Below are positions 23,343-35,262 of a DNA stretch of 64,000 nt, one piece after another. The notes beneath the pieces are model-generated. The model had not been told where the DNA came from and made no database searches. It was given only the letters and a program-made list of their open reading frames with translations. This stretch comes from Gonatopus flavifemur (taxonomy: Eukaryota > Arthropoda > Insecta > Hymenoptera > Dryinidae). The number at the start of each line of letters is the position of its first letter. The stretch's first letter is position 1. Made by a program: the position numbers and the translations under genes. The stretch spans positions 21,922,001 to 21,986,000 of the forward strand of contig JAFFJZ010000007.1 in NCBI GenBank assembly GCA_018340375.1, in the 5' to 3' direction.

Positions 23343-23845
23343 CTATTTTTTTATGTTTCGTTGAGGCACATCCACAATAATTGCATAGTGCTTTATCTGC
23401 TCCTCTTTCCCAGACAGCACAGAAAGTTCTTTGAACGTTTTGAAAACGTGCTCTTGGTTTTGCGTGTTTTGGTCCCGCTGAAGCAAGTTTTACAAACGTT
23501 TAAAGTACCTTCCCATTTGATATCCTTGAATACGTTTTAAGCACGTTCTTTTGATCTACTACCAGACGTTCTCATCGTGTCTCCTAAACGTACTTCCATA
23601 TAAACCAACCTTGAAAAACCACAAAGTCATACGGGGACATAGATAGAACTAAACGAGACATTTGCATGTCCCTGGGACATACATGCGACGTTTTTAGAAC
23701 ATCCTGAGACGTTATTTGTACGTTCTCTATGCAATCAAGGACGTCTTCTGAACGTTCAAGAAACCTCCCGGTGCTGTATGGGTTCATAAGCATCACAATC
23801 TTCACAGCCGAAACAACTACCTCGCTTGATTCCTCTTGGATCCAT
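23343..23845 (-). pseudogene. Cys-rich exon split by a MITE
   Basis: On the minus strand an ATG at 23845 opens a frame with CFGCEDCDAYE, then the 374-bp MITE, then a continuation with CNYCGC, followed by KHKKI and a splice donor at 23342. Removing the MITE with one AA target copy keeps the reading frame exactly. The CxxCxxC...CxxCxC arrangement suggests a small zinc-binding module; I do not recognise the family by name. It lies between the EnSpm-like transposase and the repeat ORF on the same strand. With the insert present the exon is non-functional unless the insert is spliced out. Confidence 0.65.
23409..23782. mobile_element. CCC-end MITE with AACGTT words, in a coding exon
   Basis: Ends CCCAGACAGCAC and CCCATACAGCAC (reverse complement), flanked by TT on the plus strand at both sides (23407-23408, 23783-23784). 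About eleven ACGTT/AACGT words fill the arms. The interrupted reading frame independently confirms the ends and a 2-bp, non-TA duplication. The CCCANACAGCAC terminus is close to that of the 42078-42413 element. Confidence 0.9.
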
Positions 23846-24189
23846 ATTGATCTGCGAATATTTTTGATTTTCAAAATTGATCTATCATAAAGAATGTTCT
23901 TCTTGCAGGAAAACACAATATTAGAATGATTCATTTTCATGAAATCACATTCCAGAATTCAATCATTTATGATGAAATGGGGTGAAAATATTCGTCCATT
24001 TTGACGAGATATTCTAAATTTGAAGATGTTCCAGTAAGCATCGATTTGGCATTATGTAGGAAATATCATTCAGAAATAACAGATTAGTTTTGAGTGAAGA
24101 ATTCACAAAATCATTCATTAAGTCTTTCCGTTTTGATGAGATATAGATATACGTTACATATACACAAACTAAGAGAAATGAGTGAGGAT
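23846..24189. other. No supported feature
   Basis: AT-rich spacer upstream (minus strand) of the Cys-rich exon. Confidence 0.45.
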
Positions 24190-24420
24190 AAGAGTATATG
24201 GAAGGCCATAATTAAAAAGAGAAGTAACTTGATAGGACATACTTTATAACACCATAGTTTACTAAAATTGATATTAGAAGGAAATGTACAAAGAAGAACT
24301 GAAATTGGAATACATAAAACAGATCATACAGGATGAAGAATGCTGTAAATATAGTTGAATCAAACGTTTAGCTGATGAAAGACAGGGTTGGGGGAATTTA
24401 TGAAACCAGTCATAAGAATG
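24190..24420 (+). pseudogene. Decayed C-terminal end of a LINE reverse transcriptase ORF
   Basis: Read through several stops in one frame, the peptide contains WKAIIKKRSNLIGHTL, HHSLLKLILEGNVQRR and, further on, KTGLGEFMKP. These resemble the W...RR...IGH.LRH..LL...IEG and final DR..W blocks typical of the C-terminus of some insect non-LTR retrotransposons. At least five in-frame stops are present and the rest of the ORF is absent. Clade cannot be assigned. Confidence 0.5.
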
Positions 24421-24487
24421 ATTATTTCATGATGGCGATAAGGCGAAACATTTAATCATTAAATTGAAGGATGACTCACACAAAATA

Positions 24488-24490
<3 letters not shown>

Positions 24491-24533
<43 letters not shown>
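24491..24533 (+). repeat. (CT)n microsatellite
   Basis: An uninterrupted CT dinucleotide run of about 42 bases. Confidence 0.98.
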
Positions 24534-24539
<6 letters not shown>

Positions 24540-24940
24540 TCTAATGATTCACACAAAAGTTCTTATGGTATATTAACGTATCCACACAAGATTAATCCAA
24601 GTAGAGAGTATCGAGCAATAGTGAAATATATCCAGAAAGAAGCTAATGCAAAACAGAATTCTCGAACTTCAGTCATGATTGCCTATTATGAAGTTTCAAA
24701 TCTTCACTGGCACAAAATCAGGATAGTGGCTCAACAAATTGAGTCTATGGTGACATTATTGATGTTTGATATCAATGAAAATCCACTTGGCAAGCTAATT
24801 GGAAAATATTGCTATGAAAATATCAGCAAATTATCAATGAATTGTTCCTGAATTTCATAAATAATTCAGTTTAATGGAAGATTCAAATGTTTACAGCATA
24901 ATTATATAAAGTCTGTCAGAGAGAAATAAAAATCAAACTA
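24534..24940. other. Unassigned; weak plus-strand frame
   Basis: A plus-strand frame from about 24570 to 24851 (NPSREYRAIVKYIQKEANAK and onward) has plausible composition but no recognisable family. It is not called as a gene. Confidence 0.3.
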
Positions 24941-25175
24941 CACCAAGAGAAAAAGCATGCTTTAGAAGCATGACACACTTCAATGCTTCTATAGCATTTG
25001 TTACAACGTACTTTTAACGCTCGGGACTCATGCAGTTGACGCACGAGACCATGCTTTTTGGGTATTTGTCACATGCTTTCTAAGCATGGGTACCGAGCAT
25101 TGGAAGCACGTTATGACAAATGCATTAGGAACTTTAGCGCGTCAATACTTCTGCAGTATGCTTTTTCTCTCGGTG
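24941..25175. mobile_element. CAC-end MITE with AAGCATGCTT words
   Basis: Ends CACCAAGAGAAAAAGCAT and CACCGAGAGAAAAAGCAT (reverse complement) with TA on both sides (24939-24940, 25176-25177). Inside, GCATGCTT, AAGCATG and CATGCTTT recur. It lies 38 bp from the end of the EnSpm-like transposase frame, so a shared origin is worth testing. Confidence 0.88.
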
Positions 25176-25212
25176 TAATAATAATTTGTTCTAAAGTTCA
25201 ATGTTTACAAAC

Positions 25213-27729
25213 CTAATGAATATTTCCCACGTTTCGTTTGACAGTTATAAAGGATTTCCCAATCACATTATGAGCATGATAAATATCGTGACAGTATAGT
25301 GATTTAGGTTCAAACATTTCATGAACATCATGCTAAACAGAAATTTCATAAGCATTCAAATGCAAGTCATGCTTTATAGTTTGCACTTTTCGACATGCAA
25401 ATAAAATTCTTTCTTCGGCGAAAACAATGGTTGAAATCAATGCAAAACATGGTAAAGAATGTATGTAATTTACCATTATAAAAGATCCCGGCTTGTATTT
25501 AATTCCATCGATAATGACCCATGAAAATGTTGCCAATGTATTTGTTTTATCACGAATAAGATGTTGAAAAGGCTGATTATGCCGATTCATTTGGGTCATC
25601 ACACCATACTCCGGTGGTTTTACGATTGTATCTCCCATAATATACGACTGATTCAATTGGTGTTTATTTGCCATAGAATAAGATATATTTTCAAAACATT
25701 TAGCATGTCTCATCATGTCCACAAAATACTGGTGCTTGGCCTCCATACGGATTGTATTGAAATTGTACAATGGTCCAAATTTCATGATAAATGTTGGGTA
25801 GTGGATCAAGAAATGTTGCTTCGGGATAAGATGGGTTTGATAAACTCTTTGAAAAGTATCAAGGTATTCTCCAATAATTAACTTCAAATAGTCCACCATT
25901 GCTAACGAAATTCCATAAGCACAAATTAGAGCTGTGATTTCTAATAAAAAGAGGTAATTTGTCCAATATTCGTCGTTGTAATCAATGTTGGGTCCCAAGA
26001 TTAGAGGAGTTATTATTCCCAATGACCACATCTGCGCACCAGTTTGATGTAAACAGCCTCCTGTTCTGAGGTGTTGTGGTAGAATAATGGAAGGCTTAGG
26101 TTTCAGAAAATCCGTAATCAAACTCGATTAATTTTTCATTGAAACAATCAATGGACATTATATTATCGTTGCCTTGCAAAAAATGAGCTAAGACTAGCTG
26201 CAAAGTCCTAGAAAGGCATCCCTCGAATATATCATGGAAAATGTCAGGCGGCATACCGCCAATAACATGATAAAACTTCAATGAGTTCAGAGGACATTCT
26301 GTGTTAATCCCATAACTTTTGCTCAAGATTTCCCATTCTTTACGCGTGGATGCTTGTTTCAAGGTTTCAATATGCTCATTGTACTGGTCGATTGTTCTCA
26401 ACAGGGAAAGATCTTCTGTTGTTAACGAACGGACTTCATCTTGAGTAGCCATACAGTATCTACAGCAATGGGTGGCGGTGAAACCCTGCTTGAAACCTCC
26501 TACTTTGTGTGCAGCCAGATTGTCGCCTATGAAACTCATTAAGGTTCCATATAAATGAGTTCCATCTGACATGGTGATGCCATTTTCAAGCAACTGTGAA
26601 TCTTTCACAATAGGTTCCATTATATCTTCCATAGGATAAGTTTCTAGTGAATCAGAATCTACAGCTGCAATTAAATTAATGGAATGCAAACTTGATCTAT
26701 AGCGAGGGTTGATATTTTTCAGAGTGAAGTAAAACATTCCCATTTGAGAAGGTCTCGATGAAACTGTATCAGTTAAATTAAGTTCGTCGAAGTATAAAAT
26801 TATTTTCACTGCGTTAGGGTTTTCTTGTAGAAGTTTATGAGACTTTGCGGTAGAACCATCTTTGAAACAGCGTAAAATATTTTCTGAGTTTGATGTATCA
26901 GATTCAAATAAGTGTTTATAATGTTCGTTATTCTGCAATTTTTAATAACATCAATGATTGATACAAAAGCAATTTGATCACAGTGTACTTTGACCTTTCT
27001 GTTTTCATTCACTACACACTCTGCAGCTTTAACCGTATTTGTACCCAACGTAATTATTTTTGGTGTTATAACGGACATATGCTGTTTGAAGAATTTATTC
27101 TGTTTCCATTTTGTTTTAATATTCCCAAACACTTGACAAGAACTCTCTACTGCTTCTTCAATACTCATTAACTCTTCCAAATCAATTCCCTCACTTTGGA
27201 GAGCAGTTTCTATTTTCTTACTGAAATTTTCCACTCGTGATTTTATTAACATTTCCGTGTTTTCAAGGATGTTTTGTATTACTGGTGTAGGAATATTTTT
27301 GGCGCGAAGGTTCAAAATAAATTGGGCTTCCGCCTTTTCCATTTTGCGGTCTCCAGAATCCGAGATATCAAGAGGGTAGTGAGAATTATCAGGCTCAAAT
27401 GAGTTTCTGTTTCCGTTTTCATCTTCTTCGTTATGCTGTAAAAGTTCACCATCATCTTCAGTATAATGTGGAAGTTCAAAATCATTCTCATTGGAGGTAG
27501 TTGGCATTTACACATCACTGTCAATATAATCTACGGAAATGCGTGTATGACATCTTGATATGTGAGATGATAATGATCGGAAATTGAGAAAAGTTTTTGG
27601 GCAATTTGAAAATTTGCAAGGTATATTCAGATTAGGTCGATGAAGATGATATCTTCTCATGTGTTTGATGAAACTATCATAGTTTTGAAAGTTTTCTTGG
27701 CAATATGTACAATTCAGCATCTGAAGCAA
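25213..27729 (-). pseudogene. EnSpm/CMC-like transposase gene with zinc fingers, broken at four sites
   Basis: The minus-strand frame begins with two C2H2-type finger candidates (CTYCQENFQNYDSFIKHMRRYH, shortened here to CxxC...HxxxxxH, then CKFSNC...H...H). It continues with an acidic region, a catalytic-core-like part (MGMFYFTLKNINPRYRSSL, IGDNLAAHKVGGF, HCCRYC, GGMPPDIFHDIFEG) and a C-terminal part (AQMWSLG, LIPKQHFLIHYP, RMEAKHQYF). These blocks match proteins in animal genomes usually classed as EnSpm/CMC-type transposases (family from memory, moderately sure). Breaks: TAA at 27508-27510, a one-base loss in an A run near 26940, a frameshift near 26100, and TAG at 25333-25335. Total about 838 codons. 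Confidence 0.75.
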
Positions 27730-28069
27730 AATATTCTTTCATATATTCTAATTGATTTATAAATTGACTCAATATTCAAATGGTAATAATGAATTTCATA
27801 GTTCAAACAATTTATATACGAATTCATCAGTTTTTCACACTGTCAGAAATATCTGGAAGTTTGTTTCAATCACGTACATGAATTCAGGTTCATACACATT
27901 CTACATTTAATGTCCAAAAACATGAAACAACTATAGATTATGCTATAATTCACATCAAATTTAATGTGAAATGTGTATGAATCTAAATCCATGCAAGTAT
28001 TTGGAAACAATTTCCAGCAGAAACATTAAAATCATGCAGAAATGTCTATCAGTGCGTTCACTTAACGAT
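27730..28069. other. Small imperfect palindrome, otherwise empty
   Basis: Around 27885-27992, TTCATACACATT and its complement AATGTGTATGAA frame a short inverted repeat with TTTAATGT/ACATTAAA. No target duplication was found and no gene is supported. Confidence 0.35.
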
Positions 28070-28443
28070 TAGTGTTGCCGCGATATTATCGTCGAAATTC
28101 AGAAGTAATCGATTATCTTAATTTTGACAGGTTTTCATGGAACTTTTAACGCGTAGATCTTCGACTGTGCACGAAATGAAACGGGATAATGGATCATCTT
28201 GGTCTTTTAAACAAAATGAATCAAAATATTCTTACACTATCGTAACGATAGTTATCGATATATCGTAACGATAAATGGAAGCATATCCTGGTTTATTTTG
28301 TGTACAAGTCTGGGATTATTCATTATTCCGTTTCATTATGAGCATAATCGAAGATTCGTGGATTATATATTCCATAGGAACGTGTAAGAATTGAGATAAT
28401 CGATTATTCCTCAATTATCGACGATAATATCGCGGCAACACTA
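28070..28443. mobile_element. Palindromic MITE, TAGTGTTGCCGCGATATTAT ends
   Basis: Both ends read TAGTGTTGCCGCGATATTAT as inverted repeats, followed by TCGTCGA and later TAATCGATTATC in both arms. ATCGAT and CGTAACGATA words recur, including a near-perfect central palindrome. The TAGTGTTGCC terminus resembles hAT elements, but the 8-bp flanks do not match, so the superfamily call is tentative. Confidence 0.8.
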
Positions 28444-30417
28444 GTTCCTCGAGAGCAAAACATTTTCTAGGAGCCTTTTTATACAACATGAATTCATTAA
28501 ATTTCCCTAAAATATGAGAGATATTTATGTTTTCAAAGACATCCTCATTTACTCGGATAGTATCGATAATATTTTAAGATGGAAACATTGAAAGCCCCTC
28601 AAATGAATCTCGCACTCAATTAGTTGGTTCTATAATAGTAGAAGGGAAAATTTACGGACGACACGGAGAGATAGTATTTATTAATTAAGACGATGAACGA
28701 TTCTCACAACGTTTGATGGTATTTCTATTGTACTTTGATAGCTAAAATACGATCCGATTGTGTTTTTCGAACAGAGCGGAGGATTAATTTTGTATGTACA
28801 CGTGTCATGTAAATTCAATATATCACTGCAAAAATTTCCGTCGAAGATATGTCTATGCAACCACACAGTAATTCTTCTCGAAGAAACCGATGTGGCGCCC
28901 TGATCCGGTGGTACACTGTAATATTTGATGAAATATTTCCTCCGTGCACTCGCCTGTTTTAACTGGGAAACATCAGTATCTTATTTCGCGACACTGACGT
29001 TTAAATACGTTTGTTTTCAAAGCAGATTAGAGAAGTGTGATTTATCACATTTAATTTGAAGAGATGGATTATATTAATGATTTATAATCATACGGTTGAT
29101 GAGAATCTCGTTTAGTTTTACTTCAAAATGGCACAATATACATTTGGAATACATTGTTCCTGTCCTTCACTTTGACGTTGACGTTATAGTAAGTCGAGGT
29201 TATGTTTCTACATACAGCTGTGGAACATTTTTGTTTGCTAATCAAACACTTCATGCCTCGAATGAAAACGTAGTTTTGTGTTTTGAATATGATTACAGTA
29301 ACATTTTGAAATGTTTGATAAGTCACTACAAAAGTATCTTAGAATAAGATATCAGTTTTTTCAGTGATTTCATGAGAATTCCCCAAATACGAAAGAGTGC
29401 ATAGAATTTCTTATTTTGTGTTTGGAACACTACACAATGACACAATATCCTCACAATATGCTCATACATTTCTTTTGCAATATCACATTTCATAATGGAA
29501 ACGACAGGTTCTCGCATCAACATAGTTTCAACGTTGATGTGACGATGTAACGTGTATATCTGTGATGGAATTCAATCACACAATGCTCGTATTGTAATTC
29601 ACACAGAAGTATATGCGTTCACTGAATACTATTCATCTTTCCTTTTTGTTTGTTTCCTTTTTTTTCCTGTGTAAGCGAAAGGTTGTGAATGAATGCAGAT
29701 GACAATAATAATAAAGTTGGATACGAATGCATTGTGAAAATGTGGAAAATACGGCGGAGGAAATGAACCGATATAGTAAGGAAACAAAAGGTAATGAGAG
29801 CAAAAGAAAAGCAAAAGAGACGAAGCCGTAATGTAAACGAAGAGTGTAGCAGGGCACAACTTACTCCCGTTCATCGTGATAACCTCGGCGAAAACTTTCG
29901 TATCAGCCGATCTTTGTGTCCGGTGTTATGAGAGAAAAGTATACAATGAGATTTTCACTGGCGAAGGGACGAATAGAAATGTTCTGCACAGAATTTCTTG
30001 CTGTTCGACCTTTGAATTACATAATCTAAATTGAACTGGTTTCCATTTCTTATTCTCACAATCGAAAATTCTGAGAATGGCGAAGATCGGAGAACTTCAA
30101 TTGTGGACAATTTATCATCGATTCGATGTGAGAATGATGTTTAAGAAAGAAGTTCATCGTTCTCGATGAATGTAAATTTTATTCATCCTGCGATGAATGT
30201 GAATAAGAATTACAGGAGACATTGACGACATTGTCCACATCGTATGACGCGTTTGCCACAATTGAGGTTTTAAATCTTCACTCATCGACGATAATCCTTT
30301 GGCATTTTCAAATCAATCATTATATCGCTGAAAATGGAATCTTTTGTGGAACTGAAAATGAGGTTGAATAGGATGAAACAAATCAAAGTGTAGACAATTG
30401 ATGTTCTTGGGTATTAT
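28444..30417. other. No supported gene
   Basis: Two kilobases of AT-rich sequence. The overlapping frames at 29096-29347 and 29123-29326 lie on opposite strands; the segment 29094-29522 has weak inverted similarity between its ends (GTTGATG...) and may be an old palindromic element. Confidence 0.4.
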
Positions 30418-30535
30418 CTTAGAGCATATACTACTGGAGCGAGCAAAGGCTACGGAGAAGTGTGGTTAGTTTGAATTGAAGATAGAATGAGAGTTCCGAC
30501 TTTTAGGCAGTGCTATCTGTAGTATATGCTCTAAG
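30418..30535. mobile_element. Short MITE with perfect 8-bp duplication
   Basis: A 118-bp element with exact 17-bp inverted ends CTTAGAGCATATACTAC. The flanks are identical 8-mers GGTATTAT (30410-30417, 30536-30543), as for hAT or another 8-bp-duplicating superfamily. Too short to encode anything. Confidence 0.92.
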
Positions 30536-32922
30536 GGTATTATTCTCCATCTGCATGAACGTACGATTTCGAAAAAAGACTACAAAAAAGAAGTTACAAA
30601 ACGCATAGTAGGTATTCGATTGTCAATTCGTGTCAATGAACAATTCAAATTGTGATTATGTGTTCTCATTCTTCTCTTCCACCCTCTTCACAGGGATGTT
30701 ACACATTGAAGGTGCATAACAATGTTAGAAGGATGATATTTCCAAACCTACCCCACTTTCAAACAGGTCGTTTCAAAATTCTGGATCAATATGATCATAG
30801 TGTCTCCTCCAACAGAAGACACCAGCTGTGAACAGATGGTGTCTTCTTGAAAAGAAATCACCACCTATGAACAGATGTTGTAACAATTCTTCGGTAACGG
30901 AAATGATTTTCTTGTTCAAACCTATTTTGACTTGAGTAGTGTAGAGTACGTATTTTGTACATTAGGTGTTGTGGTATCTTCTCCATCATCAACATCACAG
31001 TTTGGCGTGTTGAAACTTTCCGAGATATTCCATCAGGGTTCCTTGTACAGATTTGGCTTGATAGAATTGATTATCGAATTCCGATGAATTGTCTCAAAAC
31101 TTCAACGAGGAATTGATACAAGTTTGATAAAATTATCAAGAAAATTCGATTATCACTTTACAAGAGATCATTATTCCAAAAATGAGGTATATTTGTGGAG
31201 ATTTTATCGAATTTTATAATCTGTGTACACAGATTTTACCATATTTCCAGCGAATTTTTTCAAATTGAATAAGAATAATATTGACGGATAAAAAATATTT
31301 TTCAAATCCTATCCAACATCGTTTTTTCTGTAATAAATTACTACACGAGAGAAGTGAATGACAATACCGTGGTGCGAAAATAATGAATGTCTAAATCTAC
31401 TACCAAGTTTTACTCGCAACAAAAGCCGCGAGCTTGTATTCATACTATGATGATTCGTTTACCAGAATCCAAAATCAAGTTTTACTTACAATATATATCT
31501 CGAGCGCTCATTCCAGCTGTGATCCGTTCCCTACAATTCGATGTGGAATTGTGTACTCATTGGAATCAAAAAACTCTACGTCATGTTCCAGTGAGTGAGC
31601 CATAGCGTGAATATAAACTTGCAAACCTGCTCATTTTTCATTGAATCATCGTCGTCATCATTCTCTCGCCTCTAGGCATACTTTGTTGTAAGAGGAGTTC
31701 CGATGGTAAGCATTTGAAAATAACTCACAGCGAAGGGAATCGTATAAAAATGTTAGAAACTTGAAGAAAAATAATGCCAAGTAAATGAAGTTTTCCTACA
31801 TATGAATTCTTTGTAGTCAGCATCAGAACTGAACTGAAAGTTTGATGACTGGAAAATTCCACACTGTGAAAAACCATCGGAATTTTCCTGTATACGGCAA
31901 CCGGAAAATCCCAATCACTGGATAGGAAATCAATCCCCAATATATACTATATGTGTATGAAATTCACCATGAATTTAACTAAAAATTCCAAACTTTATAG
32001 GATTTTTAGTATAATTTCACAGAAAATTACGGGACAAGTACGGAAAATACGGAATTATATTTCAATTACTTCACATAAATTTATAGGAAATTTTCAAATA
32101 TTTTCTCAAATGTATATAAACATCTTTGTGAATGTGATGAAATTTCCCTGATCACGAATAGGCCAAAAACTTTCATTACATGCTCTGGAATCTTCAAGAA
32201 CCTTCGTTCTACAACGTGTTATCAGTCGAGGAACAAACGTGACATCTACAAAATTCAAAACACCGAAGATGGACGTATAATTATGTGATCCGCTGTAAAA
32301 TTCAAATATCGCGATGAAAACAAATGGAATGCGTAACTGTGAGCACGAGCTTCATTCATCCTCTTCTTCTTTTATTATAGTCAGGTGGGTGCAGATATTT
32401 ACGATTGTCAACCAGATGGAAGCATTAATCGGCGTTGTGAAGAGACTATAATGTTATACCGCACAGAGACCAATTATCGTCATTCTTTTTTCCTTGTCCC
32501 CTCACCTTACCTATTCATGCCATTGACGTTTTCACGATAATGGCTGATGTAAAAGAATGAAACGCTCGTTCGCCAATCGTTTTGTCGAATCGATCTCGAA
32601 TGGCCATAGGATATCTTGATATCGGTAGTTTCCGCCCGATATATAATTAGGTGAATGATTCACGGGACGATGTAAATGGGAACGAAAATAAATCCGTATA
32701 TATTTTCGTCTGAAAAGAATCTAAAAAATCAATTGGAATCAATTCCTTCCATGAAGATTTGGCTGCACAAAATGTTTCATCAAATCTCCATAAATCCTGA
32801 AAAGATGAGTCATTGGCTGCTCGAATTTTGACGATGGTTTTATGAGGGTTTGATAAAAACATCGAAGGAATTCAATGAACACTCTGTTTTTGTGATATCA
32901 GTGATAGACAGTAAGGTAAGTT
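30536..32922. other. No supported gene
   Basis: No domain-bearing frame. Between 31850 and 32150, GGAAATTT/AAATTTCC-like words are frequent and the edges are loosely complementary, so an eroded palindromic element is possible but was not called. Confidence 0.4.
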
Positions 32923-33551
32923 TGAGGGTGTCAATACAATTAGACAAGCCAAAAAAACACATTCGAAAAACATTTTTCTTCACCAGGAACTTCTTATTCA
33001 ATCACAATGAAACTTCGTGGGTTTGTTAACATAACATTCAAATATATGGATAAATTTTTTTCATAATTTTTCATCGCAAAATGGCGGCAGTAGGGTGGCT
33101 TGAAAATAACCGTTCAAAAAATTGGCGGGCAAGCTGATGGCCAAAGTTTGAATCTGAAAAATTTCAACCAAGAAAAGTTTTGTGAAAAATAGTTATAGTT
33201 TGTCTGTACATCGATGCTTACTGGTTGTCGATTTTGTCGAAATTTTTTTGTTTCTCATTATCTTTAGGTTTACAGGCAAACTGTGACTATTTCTTACAAA
33301 AGGTTTCTTGGTCGAAATTTTTCAGATGAAAACTTTGGCCATCAACTTGCCCACCAATTTCCAAGCCACCCTACCGTCGCCATTTCGCGATGAAAAATTA
33401 TCAGAAAAATGTATTCATATATTTGAATGTTATGTTAACAAACCTACAAAGTTTCATTGTAATTCAATAAAAAGTTCCTGATGAAAAACAATTTTTTCCA
33501 AATGCGTCTTTTTAGCTTGTTGCTTGTTTAGCAATGGTATTGACACCCTTG
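32923..33551. mobile_element. TIR element, GGGTGTCAATAC ends
   Basis: Left arm TGAGGGTGTCAATACAATTA and right arm (reverse complement) CAAGGGTGTCAATACCATTG match. The arms stay complementary for much of their length (AAGTTCCTG/CAGGAACTT, TTTCATTGT, TTTTTCATCGC, AAACTTTGGCCATCA). The 5-mer AAGTT flanks both sides (32918-32922, 33552-33556). No transposase is present. Classification is open. Confidence 0.82.
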
Positions 33552-33609
33552 AAGTTGAATTAATGCATTTATTAGAACATTTTCAATTTCCAAACAGGGG
33601 TCCCTGGTA

Positions 33610-33830
33610 ACACACGAAGAATTCTTTTCCCAAAAGAAGAATAGAATTCTTCAAGAACTCTTCTCGAACTCATGAATCCATAAAGAGCTCTGGGGGAGTT
33701 CAATGTTTGTGACATTGACGAATTTTTCGAGAGTCCTAAAAAAACTCCAGAGTTCTTTATGAATTCATTAGTTCAAAAAGACTTTTTGAAGAATTCTATT
33801 CTACTTCTTGGAAGAGAATTCTTCGTGTGT
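33610..33830. mobile_element. Palindromic MITE with AGAATTCT words
   Basis: Ends ACACACGAAGAATTCT are inverted repeats flanked by TA (33608-33609, 33831-33832). AGAATTCT occurs four times and GAATTC five times across the arms. A few bases outside the left end (CCCTGG from 33602) could make this a diverged CCC-end element; the boundary is therefore uncertain. Confidence 0.8.
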
Positions 33831-33961
33831 TATATGAGGTAGACTGAACCACCGGGACACCGGGAAATTTCTCCATGCGTAGTGATGTTGGTTCTGAAGA
33901 GAATTGATTCTTTTTGATACAAATTATATTAAATTTTTATCGATATTTTTATAAAAATCTA

Positions 33962-35262
33962 TTGGGAGTACAAATAAATTTGGTCCGTTTTTTTATAGTT
34001 GAAGATGCGTTTATTTCAGAGGAACATGAATTATCAAATTAATCAAGGTATTGTCCATCGCTGGCTATCACTTTTTCCCATCTTTCGGGTAATTTTCGAA
34101 TCCCGTTACGGAAAAACGTCTCGTCTTTCGAGGCGATCCAAGTTAGGAGCCGATTTTCGATTTCTTCGAGCGAAGTGAACCGGTGGCCTGCCAAATCGTG
34201 CTGCAGCTGTCGGAATAACCAGTAATCGAAAGGAGCAATGTCTGGCGAGTACGGCGGGTGCGGTAGAATATCCCACTTCAACGTTTCCAGATACATTTTC
34301 ACTACTTTTGCGACATGAGGCCAAGCGTTATCGTGTAAAAGAATAACTTTGTCATGTCTTTCCTTGTATTCCGGACGTTTGTCTCGTAACGCATGATTCA
34401 AACGAATCAATTGTAGCCTATACCGATCACCCGTAATAGAATCACCAGGTTTTAGCAACTGATAGTATATAACACCCTTTTGGTCCCACCAGATACACAG
34501 CATGATCTTTAAACCATGAATATTCCTCTTTGGTGTCGATGTTGAAGTCGTTGGCAACGATTGACCGGGCATAGCATAGTATTTTCTTTTCTTGGGATTA
34601 TCGTAGAATATCCATTTCTCATCTCCTGTCACAATCCGATGTAAGAACCCCTTTCTTCGTTGTCTTTGAATCAGCTGCTCGCAAGTGAAAAATCGCCGTT
34701 CAATGTCTCTAGGCTTCGAGTCATGAGGCACCCAATTGCCTTGCTTTTGAATCATGCCCATGGATTGTAATCGTATAGAAACTGCTTGTTGCGTAACTCC
34801 TAATGATTCCGCAAGCTCCTGTTGCGTTTGACTCGGATCTTCGTCGAGTAAAGCCTCCAATTCCTCGTTTTCGAATTTTTGTGGTTGTCCTTTGAGCGAG
34901 GCTTATCTTCGACACTGAAATCGCCATTTTTAAAACGTCGAAACCATTCCCTACATGATTTATCAGTTGGAGCATCGTCACCATAAACTTCCACAAGCAT
35001 TCGATGGGCTTTAGCTGCGCTTTTTTTCCAATTAAAACAGAAAACTAGCACCTCCCGCAAATGCTGCTTAGTTGAAACGAAATTTGACATACGTCACTGA
35101 GTAAGAATCGGGATTCTAGAAGGAACTCGGAGTGGTATCAACTAAATATTATTCACAGATGTCTGACCTCTCTGAAACAATTGAAATCGGTTGTGACTAT
35201 GAAACATTCATGAGAGCGAGATTCATCTTTTCCAACCGGACCGAACTAATTTGTACTCCCAA
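33962..35262 (-). mobile_element. mariner 2 (mauritiana-like), nearly complete
   Basis: Inverted ends TTGGGAGTACAAATAAATTT and TTGGGAGTACAAATTAGTTC are flanked by TA (33960-33961, 35263-35264). The 1301-bp length is standard for mariner. The transposase lies on the minus strand with one frameshift, so the copy is non-autonomous but probably recently active. Confidence 0.95.
34039..35090 (-). pseudogene. mariner transposase with one frameshift
   Basis: Starts at the ATG at 35090 (MSNFVSTKQHLREVL...) with the helix-turn-helix region (FCFNWKKSAAKAHRMLVEVY). A single frame change near 34900, after the VEDKPR segment, shifts to the frame that continues with QPQKFENEELEALLDEDP and runs to the stop at 34039. 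The D,D34D triad is complete: TGDEKW, LLHDNA and SPDIAPFDYW. Length about 350 residues, normal for the family. The change could be one indel or a sequencing error. Confidence 0.93.

Noticed and set aside
29629..29874. Overlapping minus-strand frames rich in Tyr, Phe and Ser
   Set aside because: Two frames are open over the same AT-rich stretch; no family resemblance or splice context.
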